Shown piece after piece: positions 28,564-38,473 of a DNA stretch of 64,000 bases. Each line of letters begins with the position of its first letter. The stretch's first letter is position 1. Under the pieces are notes generated by a model, which saw only the letters and a program-made list of their open reading frames with translations, made no database searches and was not told where the DNA came from. The translations under genes were made by a program, and so were the position numbers. Origin of the DNA: Variovorax brevis (GTDB lineage Bacteria > Pseudomonadota > Gammaproteobacteria > Burkholderiales > Burkholderiaceae_C); contig NZ_JASZYG010000003.1 in assembly GCF_030317105.1 (NCBI RefSeq), forward strand, positions 558,001 to 622,000, written 5' to 3'.

Positions 28564-29457
28564 TCAGCGCTTTTGAACCAGCTTCAGGATGCTGGAAAAG
28601 TCGAGCGCGCCATGCCCGGCCAGGCTGTGCGCGGCGTACAGGCTGCGGGCCAATCCGCCCAAGGGCGTGGCGGCGCGCACGGCACTGGCGTTTTCCTGCG
28701 CAAGTCCCAGGTCCTTGAGCATCAGGTCGGTGCCAAAGCCACCGGCGTAGTTCTTTGACGCGGGCGAGGTCTCCATCACGCCCGGCATCGGGTTGTACTT
28801 TTCCAGTGCCCAGTTGCCGCCCGAACTGCGGCGCATGATTTCCGACAGCACCTTGGGATCCAGCCCATTGGCAACGCCCAGGGCGAGCGCCTCCGACGTG
28901 CCGATCATCAGGATGCCCAACAGCATGTTGTTGCAGATCTTGGCCGTCTGCCCGGCGCCGACATCACCGGCGTGGAAGATGTTGGCGCCCATCTTCTCCA
29001 GCACCGGGCGCGCGCGCTGCAGGTCTTTTTCTTCGCCGCCGACCATGAAGGTGAGCGTGCCCGCAATGGCGCCGCCCGTGCCACCCGAGACCGGCGCATC
29101 GATCATCGCGATGCCGCGCTTGTGGGCCGCTTCGGCCACCTTGCGCGACGACGCGGCCGCGATGGTGCTGCTGTCGATGACGAGCACCCCCGCGCGAATC
29201 TGCTCCAGCAGGCCCGCCTTGCCGTCGCTCCCCAGATAAAGCGATTCCACATGCGCGCTGGCGGGCAGCATGCTGATGACGACGTCAGCGCCGACGACCG
29301 CGGCCATGGCGGACTCGGCTATCGTCATGCCCTCGCTCGCGTATTTGCGGCAGGCATCCAGCGAAAGGTCGAATGCGTTGACGGCATGGCCGGCCTTGTG
29401 CAGGTTCAAAGCCATCGGGCCACCCATGTTGCCCAGGCCAATGAATGCGATTTTCAT
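28564..29457 (-). CDS. mmsB: 3-hydroxyisobutyrate dehydrogenase
   Basis: NAD-dependent enzyme of valine catabolism that oxidises 3-hydroxyisobutyrate to methylmalonate semialdehyde. The 297-residue protein begins MKIAFIGLGNMGGPMALNLH, the Rossmann signature of the beta-hydroxyacid dehydrogenases. It contains the substrate motif APVSGGTGGAIAGTLTFMVGG near residue 120 and the catalytic lysine region VGAGQTAKICNNMLLG near residue 170. It is the last gene of the mms operon, 39 bp after the CoA hydrolase. Confidence 0.94.
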   Translation of the reverse strand: MKIAFIGLGNMGGPMALNLHKAGHAVNAFDLSLDACRKYASEGMTIAESAMAAVVGADVVISMLPASAHVESLYLGSDGKAGLLEQIRAGVLVIDSSTIAAASSRKVAEAAHKRGIAMIDAPVSGGTGGAIAGTLTFMVGGEEKDLQRARPVLEKMGANIFHAGDVGAGQTAKICNNMLLGILMIGTSEALALGVANGLDPKVLSEIMRRSSGGNWALEKYNPMPGVMETSPASKNYAGGFGTDLMLKDLGLAQENASAVRAATPLGGLARSLYAAHSLAGHGALDFSSILKLVQKR

Positions 29458-29495
29458 GATTGCTTGTCTCCAGTTCTGGTTGCTTCTCTCGGGAC

Positions 29496-30611
29496 TCAGG
29501 CCAGGGCGGCGAGCGGATGCGGCCCCTCGGTGCGCACTCGCAGATGCGCTTCGACGAACTGCGGCGTGATGTCTTCCAGCCGCGGCGGATTCCATTTTGG
29601 ATTGCGGTCCTTGTCGATCAGCACGGCGCGAATGCCCTCCGCAAAGTCCTTCTGCGCGCAAAAGCCCAGCGACGCCCAATACTCCAGCCGGAACACTTCG
29701 GCCAGCGACATGCGCGGTACGCGCTGCCACAACTCGAAGGTGACGGCCGCCGAACTCGGCGCTCCCTTGGCAAAGGCCTGCGCCGCGCCCTGCAGCCACG
29801 CATCGTCGCTCTTGAATTCGCGCAGGCGTTTGGCGATGTCCAGCAGATCATCGCCCGCCATGAGTGCATTGATGGTGTCGAAATGCTCCCGCACTTTGGA
29901 CGCGGGTGGCACGGCCCCTTCGCTGGCCTGCGCCAGGAGGCGCGACAACTGCGCGCGGTCGGCCTTGGCCTCGCCATGCCAGCGGGTGGCGGCGATGGCC
30001 TGCATCACTTGCGGCTTGCGGTCTTGCGGCACCATCACGTCCGCGAGGCCGCAGAACATGGCATCGGCCGCATTGATCTGCGCAGCCGTCAGCGCCAGGA
30101 ACAGGCCGGTGCGCCCTGGCATGCGGCGCAGGAACCAGCTGCCGCCCACGTCGGGGTAAAGACCGATGTTGATCTCGGGCATCGCGATGCGGCTGTTCAG
30201 CGTGACGACGCGATGCGAGCACCCCGCCATCAGGCCCACGCCGCCGCCCATGACGATGCCATGGCCCCAGCACATCATCGGCTTGGGAAAGGTGTGGATG
30301 AGGTAGTCGAGTTCGTATTCCTCGCGGAAGAAGTCTTCGGCGTAGGTGTTGCGCTCGGGGCCGCACTCGAGCAGGGTCTGGTAGAGCTGGCGCAGGTCGC
30401 CGCCGGCGCTGAAGGCCTTTTCGCCTGCGGCCTGCAGCATCACGCCGACGACGCCAGTGTCTTGCGCCCATTCGCGAAAGCGCGGCAACAGCAAGCGCAC
30501 CATGTCGACGGACAGTGCATTGAGCGCCGCGGGCGCGTTGAGGGTTGCCACGCCAAAGCGCTGGCCACTGGCGGTCTTGATTTCTTCGAAGAGAACGACG
30601 GGTTCGGTCAT
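29496..30611 (-). CDS. 3-hydroxyisobutyryl-CoA hydrolase / enoyl-CoA hydratase family
   Basis: Crotonase-fold protein of 371 residues. The length, about 100 residues more than simple enoyl-CoA hydratases, and segments such as EKAFSAGGDLRQLYQ, MCWGHGIVMGGGVGLMAG, MPEINIGLYPDVGGSWFL and GIRAVLIDKDRNPKWNPP identify the 3-hydroxyisobutyryl-CoA hydrolase group, which releases 3-hydroxyisobutyrate in valine breakdown. The conserved Glu in the MPEINIGLYPDVG motif is present. It sits between the acyl-CoA dehydrogenase and mmsB, the expected place. Confidence 0.9.
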   Translation of the reverse strand: MTEPVVLFEEIKTASGQRFGVATLNAPAALNALSVDMVRLLLPRFREWAQDTGVVGVMLQAAGEKAFSAGGDLRQLYQTLLECGPERNTYAEDFFREEYELDYLIHTFPKPMMCWGHGIVMGGGVGLMAGCSHRVVTLNSRIAMPEINIGLYPDVGGSWFLRRMPGRTGLFLALTAAQINAADAMFCGLADVMVPQDRKPQVMQAIAATRWHGEAKADRAQLSRLLAQASEGAVPPASKVREHFDTINALMAGDDLLDIAKRLREFKSDDAWLQGAAQAFAKGAPSSAAVTFELWQRVPRMSLAEVFRLEYWASLGFCAQKDFAEGIRAVLIDKDRNPKWNPPRLEDITPQFVEAHLRVRTEGPHPLAALA

Positions 30612-30641
30612 GGATTCAATAGCGATGTGAAAAGGCTGTGT

Positions 30642-31796
30642 TCAGCGGATGTCGCTGTCGCCTTCCAGCAATTTTCGCGCAACGATCACGCGCATGATTT
30701 CGTTGGTCCCTTCGAGGATCTGGTGCACACGCGCGTCGCGCACCAGCCGCTCGAGCGGGAATTCGCTCAGGTAGCCGTAGCCGCCGTGCAGTTGGAGCGC
30801 GTCGTTGCATACGTTGAAGCCGGCATCGGTCGCGAAGCGCTTGGCCATGGCGCAATAGGTGCTTGCGTCGGCGTGTCCGGCATCGAGCTTGCTGGCAGCG
30901 AGGCGCACCATCTGGCGCGCGGCCACGAGTTCGGTCGCCATGTCGGCGAGCTTGAACTGCAGCGCCTGAAAGCTCGCAAGCGGCTTGCCGAACTGCTGGC
31001 GCTCATGCAGGTAGCGCCGCGCGGCGTCGAGAGCGCCTTGCGCCGCGCCGACGGAACAGGTCGCGATGTTGATGCGACCGCCGTCGAGTCCCTTCATGGC
31101 GATGCGAAAGCCTTCGCCCTCCGCGCCCAGCAGGTTCTCTGCCGGAACGCGCACGTTGTCGAAGTTGATGGTGCGCGTGGGCTGACTGTTCCAGCCCATC
31201 TTGTGTTCCTTCTTGCCGTAGGTGACGCCCGGTGCGTCGGCGGGCACGGCAAAGGCCGAGATGCCGCCGGCACCGCCCGCGCCCGTGCGCGCCATGAGCA
31301 CCAATACGTCGGTGGAACCCGCGCCGGAAATGAAGGCCTTGCCGCCGTTGATGACGTACTCGTTGCCTTGCAGTTCCGCACGCGTCTTGAGGGAGCCGGC
31401 GTCGGAGCCGGCGCCCGGTTCGGTCAGGCAATACGAAGCCAGCTTGCGGCCGCTGGTGAGGTCGGCGCCCCAACGCTTGCGCACGGCTTCCGTTCCCCAC
31501 GTGCCGAGCATCCACGTCGCCATGTTGTGGATGGTGATGAAGGCGGTGGTCGAAGGGTCGACGGCCGCCATTTCCTCGAACACCAGCGTGGCGTCCAGGC
31601 GCGGCAGCGCGAGGCCTTCGATGCTCTCGGGCGCGTAGAGGCCGCAGAAGCCGAGTTCGCCGGCCTTGGCAATGGCGTCCCTGGGAAAGTGCGCCTCGGC
31701 GTCCCAGCGCGCGGCATGAGGTGCGAATTCGGCGAGCGCGAAGTCGCGCGCGGTCTGCGCGAAGGCGCGCTGTTCTTCGGTGAGTTCAAAGTCCAT
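30642..31796 (-). CDS. acyl-CoA dehydrogenase, probable isobutyryl-CoA dehydrogenase
   Basis: FAD enzyme of 384 residues. It starts MDFELTEEQRAFAQTARDFA and carries the family signatures YCLTEPGAGSDAGSLKTRA around residue 125 and QLHGGYGYLSEFPLERLVRD near the C-terminus, with the catalytic Glu in the ILEGTNEIMRVIVAR region. Electrons would pass to ETF and then to the ETF-QO encoded at 50.0 kb. Position in an mms operon suggests isobutyryl-CoA as substrate; related enzymes take 2-methylbutyryl-CoA. Confidence 0.9.
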   Translation of the reverse strand: MDFELTEEQRAFAQTARDFALAEFAPHAARWDAEAHFPRDAIAKAGELGFCGLYAPESIEGLALPRLDATLVFEEMAAVDPSTTAFITIHNMATWMLGTWGTEAVRKRWGADLTSGRKLASYCLTEPGAGSDAGSLKTRAELQGNEYVINGGKAFISGAGSTDVLVLMARTGAGGAGGISAFAVPADAPGVTYGKKEHKMGWNSQPTRTINFDNVRVPAENLLGAEGEGFRIAMKGLDGGRINIATCSVGAAQGALDAARRYLHERQQFGKPLASFQALQFKLADMATELVAARQMVRLAASKLDAGHADASTYCAMAKRFATDAGFNVCNDALQLHGGYGYLSEFPLERLVRDARVHQILEGTNEIMRVIVARKLLEGDSDIR

Positions 31797-31809
31797 AGGT
31801 CGAATGATC

Positions 31810-31978
31810 AGGCATTCTTGTGCTCCCTCGCCCTGAATCGGACGCAGGGTATTTGCTCCCTCGCCCCTCCGGGGAGAGGGTTGGGGTGAGGGGCATGGGC
31901 CGTTGATGCGCCACGCACGATCAACCGCCCGGTGCCCTCACCCCTGCCCTCTCCCGGAGGGAGAGGGAGCAAGAGAAC
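31810..31978. repeat. intergenic composite palindromic repeat
   Basis: Between mmsA and the dehydrogenase lie opposed copies of a GC-rich motif: GGGGAGAGGGTTGGGGTGAG at 31873-31892 and CCCTCACCCCTGCCCTCTCC at 31934-31953, the latter followed by GGAGGGAGAGGGAGCAAG. A third partial copy (GCTCCCTCGCCC) lies near 31822. The same motif order reappears at 40341-40440, so this is a dispersed element of the BIME/REP style, within the operon. Confidence 0.7.
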
Positions 31979-33502
31979 TTACTTCAGGCTGATCGTGGTG
32001 TTCACGCCGTGGCTCACCGTGCTGTCGTCGAACCAGCGCTCCGTCACCGTCTTGGTCTGCGTGTAGAACAACACAACCTGCTTGCCATACGGCCCCAGGT
32101 CGCCGAGCTTCGAAGCACGCGAACCCGTGAACGAGAACATCGGGACCGGCACCGGGATCGGCACGTTGATGCCCACCTGGCCAACGTCGATCTCTTCCTG
32201 GAACTTGCGCGCCGCCGCACCCGACTGCGTGAAGATCGCCGTGCCATTGCCGTTGGCGTTGCTGTTGATCAGCTCGATGGCCTCGTCGATGTCGTTCGCG
32301 CCCGCCACGCACAGCACCGGCCCGAAGATTTCCTGGTCGTAGATCGTCATGCCGGGCTTCACGCCCGAGAAGATCGTCGGGCCGACGAAGTTGCCCTTGT
32401 CGTAGCCCGGGACCGTAGGCTTGCGGCCATCGAGTTCCAGCGTGGCGCCATCGGCCACGCCGCGTTCGATCAAGCCCGTGACGCGGTCATAGGCCGCGCA
32501 AGAGACCAGCGGGCCCACGTCCACGCCCTTGTCCGTGCCTGCGCCCACCTTGAGCGTCCTGGCCTTGGCCACGAGGTCGGGGATCCACTTCTGCGCATCG
32601 CCCACCAGCACGGCCACCGACACCGCCATGCAGCGCTGCCCCGCGGCGCCGAAGCTCGCGCCGGCCAGTGCGTTGAGCGTCTGCTCCTTGTTGGCGTCGG
32701 GCATGACGATGGCGTGGTTCTTGGCGCCCATCATGCATTGCACGCGCTTGCCGGTGAGCGTGGCGCGGTTGTAGACGTGCGTACCGACCTTGGTCGAACC
32801 CACGAAGCTGATCGCCTTGATGTCCTTGTGATCGCAAATGGCGTTGACCACCGCTTCACCGCCATGCACAACGTTGAGCACACCGGGCGGAATGCCCGCT
32901 TCGAGCGCGAGTTCGCACAGGCGCATCGTGACCATCGGGTCTTGCTCCGAAGGCTTGAGCACGAAGGTGTTGCCGGTGACGATGGCCATCGGAAACATCC
33001 ACAGCGGGATCATCGCGGGGAAGTTGAACGGCGTGATGCCGGCGCAAACACCCAGCGGTTGCAGCACGGTGTAGGTATCGACGCCGGAGGCCACGTTGTT
33101 GGCCAGTTCGCCCAGCTGAAGGTTGCCAATGGCAGCGGCGTGCTCCACCACTTCGAGGCCGCGGAACACATCGCCTTCGGCGTCGGGCAGCGTCTTGCCC
33201 TGTTCCGCGGTGAGGATGGCGGCCAGCTCGGCCATGTTCTCGCGGATGAGTTGCTGGTATTTCAGGAAGATGCGGGCGCGGGCGCCAATGGCGGTCCTCT
33301 TCCAGGTCTTGAAGGCTTCCTGCGCCGAGGCCACGGCGGCATCGACTTCGGCCTGCGTCGCGAAAGGCACACGGGCCAGCACCTGCTGCGTGGCCGGGTT
33401 GACGATGTCACGCCACTCGGTGGATCGGGATTCGACGAACTTGCCGCCGATGAGCAGCTTGACGGTAGCGACCTGTGTCGCGGGCGTGGTGGTGGCATCC
33501 AT
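31979..33502 (-). CDS. mmsA: methylmalonate-semialdehyde dehydrogenase (acylating)
   Basis: CoA-acylating aldehyde dehydrogenase of 507 residues that converts methylmalonate semialdehyde to propionyl-CoA, the last step of valine catabolism. The catalytic cysteine motif [17 protein letters not shown] is near residue 290, and [16 protein letters not shown] and [18 protein letters not shown] are MmsA-specific. The start [16 protein letters not shown] at 33502 is chosen over an upstream extension into the divergent promoter. It is the first gene of the operon and divergent from a LysR gene. Confidence 0.95.
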   Translation of the reverse strand: MDATTTPATQVATVKLLIGGKFVESRSTEWRDIVNPATQQVLARVPFATQAEVDAAVASAQEAFKTWKRTAIGARARIFLKYQQLIRENMAELAAILTAEQGKTLPDAEGDVFRGLEVVEHAAAIGNLQLGELANNVASGVDTYTVLQPLGVCAGITPFNFPAMIPLWMFPMAIVTGNTFVLKPSEQDPMVTMRLCELALEAGIPPGVLNVVHGGEAVVNAICDHKDIKAISFVGSTKVGTHVYNRATLTGKRVQCMMGAKNHAIVMPDANKEQTLNALAGASFGAAGQRCMAVSVAVLVGDAQKWIPDLVAKARTLKVGAGTDKGVDVGPLVSCAAYDRVTGLIERGVADGATLELDGRKPTVPGYDKGNFVGPTIFSGVKPGMTIYDQEIFGPVLCVAGANDIDEAIELINSNANGNGTAIFTQSGAAARKFQEEIDVGQVGINVPIPVPVPMFSFTGSRASKLGDLGPYGKQVVLFYTQTKTVTERWFDDSTVSHGVNTTISLK

Positions 33503-33580
33503 TTGCGTATGTCTCCTTGGGGAATTCGGTCTTGGGCAAGGGCATCGTAGCTTTGCAGATTTGCGATAGCAATAGACAAA

Positions 33581-33601
33581 TATGCAGCCGCGATCTGCAT
33601 A
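33581..33601. promoter_or_regulatory. palindromic operator between mmsA and lysR
   Basis: TATGCAG-N7-CTGCATA is a perfect 7-bp dyad whose centre fits the T-N11-A pattern of LysR boxes. Related TGCA half-sites (TTTGCAG at 33552, ATTGCAA at 33602) flank it. It lies 10 bp before the lysR start, so it could serve autoregulation and control of the mms operon. Confidence 0.7.
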
Positions 33602-33611
33602 ATTGCAAAGC

Positions 33612-34505
33612 ATGGACTGGGACAACCTGCGCTACTTTCTCGAGCTGGCGCGCTCGGGCACCTTGATGAGCGCCGCGCGCCGGCTGGAAGTCGACCACAC
33701 CACGGTCGCGCGCCGCATCCAGTCGCTTGAAAAGGAAGTGGGAACGCCACTCTTCGCACGCGAGGCGGGCGGCCATCGGCTCACCGAGGCGGGCCGGCGC
33801 CTGCAGCCGCAGGTCGAGGCGATGGAGAGCGCCTTCCAGGCCGTGGCGAGCACCGCGCCGGCTGCCCAGCAGGGCTTGTCGGGCGTGGTGCGCATCGGCG
33901 CGACGGAAGGCTTTGGCACCATCGTGCTGGCGCCGCAACTCGCCCTCTTTGCACGCGAGCATCCGGGGCTGACCATCGACCTGCTCGCCATGCCGCGTTT
34001 GGTGCATCTCTCGCGGCGCGAGGCCGACATCGTGATCTCGCTGGAGCGGCCTGCGCGTGGCGCGGTGCTGGTCACCAAGCTCACCGACTACACGCTGCGC
34101 CTTTACGCCGCCCGCGACTACCTGGCCCGGCACAGGCCGATCCAGTCGCGCGAAGACCTGCGCGGCCACAGCTTCATCAGCTACGTGGACGACCTGCTCT
34201 TCAGCAAGGAGCTGCAATACCTCGACGACCTGCACAAGCCCGACGCATTCGCGCTGCGCAGCACCAGCATCCTCGCGCAGCACGAAGCGGCAGCGGCCGG
34301 CGCCGGCATCGCGGTGCTGCCGGCCTTCATCGCCGACGCCGACAAACGGCTGGCGCGCGTGCTGCCCGAACAACCGCAGGCCAGCTTCACGCGCACCTTC
34401 TGGATGTCGATGCCGGCGGAGAACAAGCAGTTGGCGCGCATGCAGGCGGTGTGGGCGTTCCTGAGGGAAATCGCCGAGGGGCAGCGGCACGTGCTGACGG
34501 GATGA
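33612..34505 (+). CDS. LysR-type regulator of the valine operon
   Basis: Regulator of 297 residues. The N-terminal DNA-binding domain reads [20 protein letters not shown] followed by [24 protein letters not shown], a LysR subgroup typical beside mms and similar catabolic operons. The effector domain begins near residue 90 ([18 protein letters not shown]). The ATG at 33612 is preferred to 33603. It is divergent from mmsA with a clear dyad between, so it most likely responds to a valine intermediate; the ligand is an inference. Confidence 0.88.
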   Translation: MDWDNLRYFLELARSGTLMSAARRLEVDHTTVARRIQSLEKEVGTPLFAREAGGHRLTEAGRRLQPQVEAMESAFQAVASTAPAAQQGLSGVVRIGATEGFGTIVLAPQLALFAREHPGLTIDLLAMPRLVHLSRREADIVISLERPARGAVLVTKLTDYTLRLYAARDYLARHRPIQSREDLRGHSFISYVDDLLFSKELQYLDDLHKPDAFALRSTSILAQHEAAAAGAGIAVLPAFIADADKRLARVLPEQPQASFTRTFWMSMPAENKQLARMQAVWAFLREIAEGQRHVLTG

Positions 34506-34593
34506 AGCCGGTTGCCTTGCCCGGAAACCGCCCGAACCAACGAACGAAACCGGCAAGAGGCATGATTCGCTACTTCCTGTTTCGGAGCGAGTC

Positions 34594-35496
34594 ATGAAAG
34601 TTGCCGTCATGGGCGCGGGTGCCGTCGGTTGCTACTACGGTGGTCTGCTGGCGCGTCAGGGCCACGAGGTCGTGCTGATCGGCCGGCCGCAACACGTCGA
34701 AGCCATTGAACGACATGGCCTGCGCGTTCAAACAGCTGCCTTCGACGAACAGGTCAAGCTGGCGGCCAGCACCGGGGCGAGCGCGGCGGCAGGCGCGCAA
34801 CTGGTGCTGTTCTGCGTGAAGTCGACTGCCACCGAAACCGCGGGCGCCGAGTTGAAGCCATGGCTGGGTCCGGACACCCTGCTGCTGTGCCTGCAGAACG
34901 GCGTCGACAACGCCGACCGCTTGCGCGGCGTCGTGCCGCAGGAAGTGGCCGCCGCCGTTGTGTGGGTTGCCACGGAGATGGCTGGCCCCGGCCATGTGCG
35001 GCACCATGGGCGCGGCGAACTCGTGATCGAGCCTTCGTCCACCAGCGCCGAGGTGGCCAAGGCATTCATCGCCGCGGGCGTTCCTGTCGAGATCTCGGAC
35101 AACGTGCGCGGCGCTTTGTGGACCAAGCTCATCATCAACTGCGCCTACAACGCGCTGTCGGCCATCACGCAGTTGCCCTATGGCCGGCTGGTACAGGGCG
35201 ATGGCATCACCGGGGTCATGAACGATATCGTCGCCGAGTGCCTGGCGATCGCGCATGCGGATGGCGTGGCGATACCCGGCGACGTGCATGCGGCCGTGCG
35301 CCGCATCTCCGAGACCATCCCTGCGCAGTACTCGTCCACTGCGCAAGATCTGGCGCGCGGGCGGCCGGGCGAGATCGATCATCTGAACGGCTTCATCGTG
35401 CGACGCGGCGAGGCGCTGGGCATCGCGACGCCGGTCAACCGGACGATGCAGGCGCTCGTGAAGGTGCTGGAGCGCAAGCAGCGCGAGAAATGGTGA
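34594..35496 (+). CDS. 2-dehydropantoate 2-reductase family protein
   Basis: NADPH-dependent ketopantoate reductase-like protein of 300 residues. It has the dinucleotide loop MKVAVMGAGAVGCYYGGLLA, the motif LLLCLQNGVDNADRL near residue 95, the catalytic lysine helix region LWTKLIINCAYNALSAITQ near residue 175 and the C-terminal SSTAQDLARGRPGEIDHLNG. Real PanE makes pantoate for CoA, but many paralogues act on other 2-keto acids. It is isolated, so panE is likely but not proven. Confidence 0.87.
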   Translation: MKVAVMGAGAVGCYYGGLLARQGHEVVLIGRPQHVEAIERHGLRVQTAAFDEQVKLAASTGASAAAGAQLVLFCVKSTATETAGAELKPWLGPDTLLLCLQNGVDNADRLRGVVPQEVAAAVVWVATEMAGPGHVRHHGRGELVIEPSSTSAEVAKAFIAAGVPVEISDNVRGALWTKLIINCAYNALSAITQLPYGRLVQGDGITGVMNDIVAECLAIAHADGVAIPGDVHAAVRRISETIPAQYSSTAQDLARGRPGEIDHLNGFIVRRGEALGIATPVNRTMQALVKVLERKQREKW

Positions 35497-35506
35497 CGCT
35501 CTTGCG

Positions 35507-36892
35507 TTACTGCGCCGGCCACACCGGCGGGTGCGTGCCCGGCGGCATTGACGGACGCGGCCAGCCGGCGGGCGTGCGCGACAGTTGCGCGCTGTGGCGA
35601 ACGCCCATCAACGCCCCGAAGCCCGATGACGAGCTTTCGAGATAGCGCTGGATGTCCGGCCTGGGCGCCTTCAAGCCCTGCGCGTCCCGGCCCAAACCGC
35701 GCAGCCACTGGCCGGTTTGCGCCAGCGACACCTGCACATGCCAGCTTCCGCCTTCGCGCTGCTGGCGCCAGAGCGCGGCCGATGCGCCAAAGGCCATGAG
35801 GTAGCCCGTCGCTTCGTCGAGGATCTGCATCGGCAGCGGGCGTGGCTTGCCGTCGCCGGATGCGGCCCCCTCCGCATGGTTGAAGCCCATGGCCGTCTGC
35901 ACCAAAGAATCGAAGCCACGGCGCCCGGCCCACGGGCCTTGCGTGCCGTAGGCGCTGAGTGAAACGCAGACGATGCCGGGGCGAAGGCGCGCCAGTTCAT
36001 TGACGCCAAATCCCAGTGCGGCCACGCCACCGGGCCGATAGCCCTGCGTGAAGACGTGTGCTTCGCTTGCGAGTGCGCGCAAGGCTGTTCGTCCTTCGTC
36101 TGTCCGCAGGTCGATGTGCGTGGACAACTTGCCACGGCTGGTGTCCGCAATGGCCGAGATGTTGGGCAGGTTCGGCGAATTCACCAGCATCACGTCGGCA
36201 CCGTAGGCGGCCAGCGCGCGCCCGCCGACAGGGCCGGCCAGGATGCGCGTCAGGTCGAGCACGCGAATGCCAGTCAGCGGCCGTGCATCCGCAGCAAGGG
36301 CGGGCAGCGGCAATGGCGGCGCGTCGCCGATGCGTTCGATGGTGAACAGCGGCTGCGCTTCGATGGCTTGGCCCTGCGGCGTCGCGTCCCATTCGTCGAA
36401 GCTCCGCAGGGCCGTCGCGACCAGTCCTTTGGCCGAAGCCGCATCCTCGAAGTCTCGCGACTTCCATTCCATCAATGCCACTTCCGCGTCGGCGCGTTGG
36501 GCCTTTGCCGGGTCGAGGCCCAGCAGCCGCAAGGCGCCGTCGCGATGGTGCGCGAAGTTGGCGTGGACGCGCACATGCCCATCGGCACAGCGATAAAGCC
36601 CCGAGAAGGCGTCCCACAACTCCGGCACCTCGCCGTCGATGCTGAACCAGCCCGTGCATTCGACGGCCGCGTGCTCGACATCGACGCTGACTTGCTGGCG
36701 CGGTGAAGCGCGTGCATGCCCAAGTTCGCAGGCAGCCAAGGCTGCCGCCGCAATGGTGCTTTGCGCCGCGACACCGACGGCGAAGGAAGACGGCAAGCCG
36801 GGGCCGCTGCCCGTGAGGCTTGCAAATTCGAGCGCTTCATCCGGGAGATGCGCAGCCCGCCAAAGCGCCGCGAGGCAGTCGGTTGCATTCAT
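35507..36892 (-). CDS. family III CoA-transferase (CaiB/BaiF)
   Basis: CoA-transferase of 461 residues of the CaiB/BaiF/formyl-CoA transferase fold. The most recognisable region is RPLTGIRVLDLTRILAGPVG near residue 205, followed by GGRALAAYGADVMLVNS, DLRTDEGRTALRALASEAHV and SAYGTQGPWAGRRGFDSLVQ. A divergent N-terminal part of about 200 residues precedes it. The start MNATDCLAALW at 36892 is preferred. It follows scoAB on the same strand but a terminator hairpin separates them. The acyl substrates are unknown. Confidence 0.88.
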   Translation of the reverse strand: MNATDCLAALWRAAHLPDEALEFASLTGSGPGLPSSFAVGVAAQSTIAAAALAACELGHARASPRQQVSVDVEHAAVECTGWFSIDGEVPELWDAFSGLYRCADGHVRVHANFAHHRDGALRLLGLDPAKAQRADAEVALMEWKSRDFEDAASAKGLVATALRSFDEWDATPQGQAIEAQPLFTIERIGDAPPLPLPALAADARPLTGIRVLDLTRILAGPVGGRALAAYGADVMLVNSPNLPNISAIADTSRGKLSTHIDLRTDEGRTALRALASEAHVFTQGYRPGGVAALGFGVNELARLRPGIVCVSLSAYGTQGPWAGRRGFDSLVQTAMGFNHAEGAASGDGKPRPLPMQILDEATGYLMAFGASAALWRQQREGGSWHVQVSLAQTGQWLRGLGRDAQGLKAPRPDIQRYLESSSSGFGALMGVRHSAQLSRTPAGWPRPSMPPGTHPPVWPAQ

Positions 36893-36904
36893 GGAATGGC
36901 TCCC

Positions 36905-36948
36905 CAAAGAAACAAGGGCAGGGAGTGCTCTCGCACCGCCCTGCCCTT
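36905..36948 (-). terminator. Rho-independent terminator after scoB
   Basis: Read on the minus strand, a 10-bp stem (AAGGGCAGGG and CCCTGCCCTT) with a 15-base loop is followed by the T-rich TGTTTCTTT. It lies about 20 bp past the scoB stop and just before the CoA-transferase gene, so it should end the scoAB transcript. Confidence 0.75.
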
Positions 36949-36970
36949 TGGCTGCTATGGCATTGACCGC

Positions 36971-37609
36971 CTACTGGATGAGCTTGACGCCCGTCTTGCC
37001 CTGCAGCGAGTCGAAGCTCACGCCGGGCGCCAGTTCGACCACCTTCAGGCCCTCGGGCGTCACGTCCATGACGGCGAGGTCGGTGATGATGCGGTTGACC
37101 ACGCCCACGCCGGTCAGCGGCAGGGTGCAGTGCTCGAGAATCTTCAGGTCCTCGGTGCCGTCCTTCTTTTTGGCGACGTGTTCCATCAGCACGATCACGC
37201 GCTTGACGCCGGCCACGAGATCCATCGCGCCGCCCATGCCCTTGACCATCTTGCCGGGGATCATCCAGTTGGCGAGGTCGCCCTTTTCGCTGACCTGCAT
37301 CGCGCCGAGGATGCTGAGGTTGATCTTGCCGCCGCGGATCATCGCGAAGCTGTCGTGGCTGCCGAAGATGGCGCTGCCGGGCAGCGTGGTCACGGTCTGC
37401 TTGCCGGCGTTGATGAGGTCGGCGTCGACTTCATCTTCCGTCGGGAAAGGGCCGATGCCGAGCATGCCGTTCTCGCTTTGCAGCCAGACTTCCTTGTCGC
37501 CCGTGAAGTTGGCCACCAGCGTGGGAATGCCGATGCCGAGGTTGACGTAGAAGCCGTCTTGCAGTTCTTGCGCCGCGCGTGCGGCCATTTGGTCTTGCGT
37601 CCAGGGCAT
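36971..37609 (-). CDS. scoB: 3-oxoacid CoA-transferase subunit B
   Basis: Beta subunit (212 residues) of succinyl-CoA:3-ketoacid CoA-transferase, which activates acetoacetate with CoA from succinyl-CoA. The catalytic Glu lies in [20 protein letters not shown] near residue 50, and [35 protein letters not shown] and [13 protein letters not shown] are diagnostic. The start [16 protein letters not shown] at 37609 is one base after the scoA stop. It forms a heterodimer with ScoA. Confidence 0.95.
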   Translation of the reverse strand: MPWTQDQMAARAAQELQDGFYVNLGIGIPTLVANFTGDKEVWLQSENGMLGIGPFPTEDEVDADLINAGKQTVTTLPGSAIFGSHDSFAMIRGGKINLSILGAMQVSEKGDLANWMIPGKMVKGMGGAMDLVAGVKRVIVLMEHVAKKKDGTEDLKILEHCTLPLTGVGVVNRIITDLAVMDVTPEGLKVVELAPGVSFDSLQGKTGVKLIQ

Positions 37610-37610
37610 T

Positions 37611-38411
37611 TCAGGCTCCTTTGTTCTTGATGGGTGCGGGCACTTCGCTGCCGACTGCCGCCTGGGCAATGACGGCTTGCGCCTCAACCTTGGCGGCTGC
37701 GGCGTCAACCGGCAATGCCGCGCTCACGGTGCGCTTCTCGATGCGCTTTTCCGGATTGCTGTTGACCACGATGCGGTGCACGTAGATGCCCGGCAGGTGG
37801 ACGTCGTCCGGTGCGATGTCGCCCACTTCGACGAGCTTCTCGACCTCGACGATGCAGATCTTGCCGGCCATGGCAGCGGCCGGGTTGAAGTTGCGCGCCG
37901 TGAGGCGGAAGCGCAGATTGCCGGAGCGATCGGCCACGTCGGCCTTGACCAGCGCCACGTCGGGCACCAGCGAGCGCTCCATGACGTAGGTTTCGCCGTC
38001 GAATTCGCGCAGTTCCTTGCCTTCGGCCACTTGCGTGCCGACACCGGTCTTGGTGAAGAAAGCCGGGATGCCCGCGCCGCCAGCGCGCAGCTTTTCAGCC
38101 AGCGTGCCTTGCGGCGTGAATTCGAGTTCGAGTTCGCCGGCCAGGTACTGGCGCTCGAACTCCTTGTTCTCGCCCACGTAGCTGGCGACCATCTTCTTGA
38201 TCTGCCGCGTTTCCAGCAGTTTGCCGAGGCCGAAGCCATCGACGCCCGCGTTGTTGGAAATGCAGGTGAGGTCCTTGACGCCCGAGTCCTTCAGGGCCTC
38301 GATCAATGCCTCGGGAATGCCGCAGAGGCCGAAGCCGCCAACGGCGAGTGTTTGTCCGTCGGCAACGACGCCCTTGAGCGCTGCTTCGGCGGAGGGGTAA
38401 AGCTTGTTCAC
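37611..38411 (-). CDS. scoA: 3-oxoacid CoA-transferase subunit A
   Basis: Alpha subunit, 266 residues, starting at GTG with [20 protein letters not shown]. Family motifs are [40 protein letters not shown] and [18 protein letters not shown]. The protein is about 30 residues longer than typical, with an Ala-rich C-terminal extension after [19 protein letters not shown]. The GTG was chosen since the upstream frame overlaps the divergent promoter palindrome. Its stop is one base from scoB. Confidence 0.93.
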   Translation of the reverse strand: MNKLYPSAEAALKGVVADGQTLAVGGFGLCGIPEALIEALKDSGVKDLTCISNNAGVDGFGLGKLLETRQIKKMVASYVGENKEFERQYLAGELELEFTPQGTLAEKLRAGGAGIPAFFTKTGVGTQVAEGKELREFDGETYVMERSLVPDVALVKADVADRSGNLRFRLTARNFNPAAAMAGKICIVEVEKLVEVGDIAPDDVHLPGIYVHRIVVNSNPEKRIEKRTVSAALPVDAAAAKVEAQAVIAQAAVGSEVPAPIKNKGA

Positions 38412-38449
38412 GCGTGCTCCTCGGTGAAAGAAATCTGAGGGTTGAACGA

Positions 38450-38473
38450 TACTACGTAGCGACATACGTAGTA
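38450..38473. promoter_or_regulatory. palindromic operator between scoA and the LuxR gene
   Basis: TACTACGTA-N6-TACGTAGTA is a perfect 9-bp inverted repeat, with a third partial copy, TTCGTAGT, just downstream at 38475-38482. It lies within the 82-bp divergent gap and is the obvious target for the adjacent PAS-LuxR protein. Confidence 0.78.

Noticed and set aside
29460..31889. 809-residue plus-strand frame across the valine operon
   Set aside because: Antisense to two clear enzyme genes whose motifs are intact; composition is the mirror of their codon bias.
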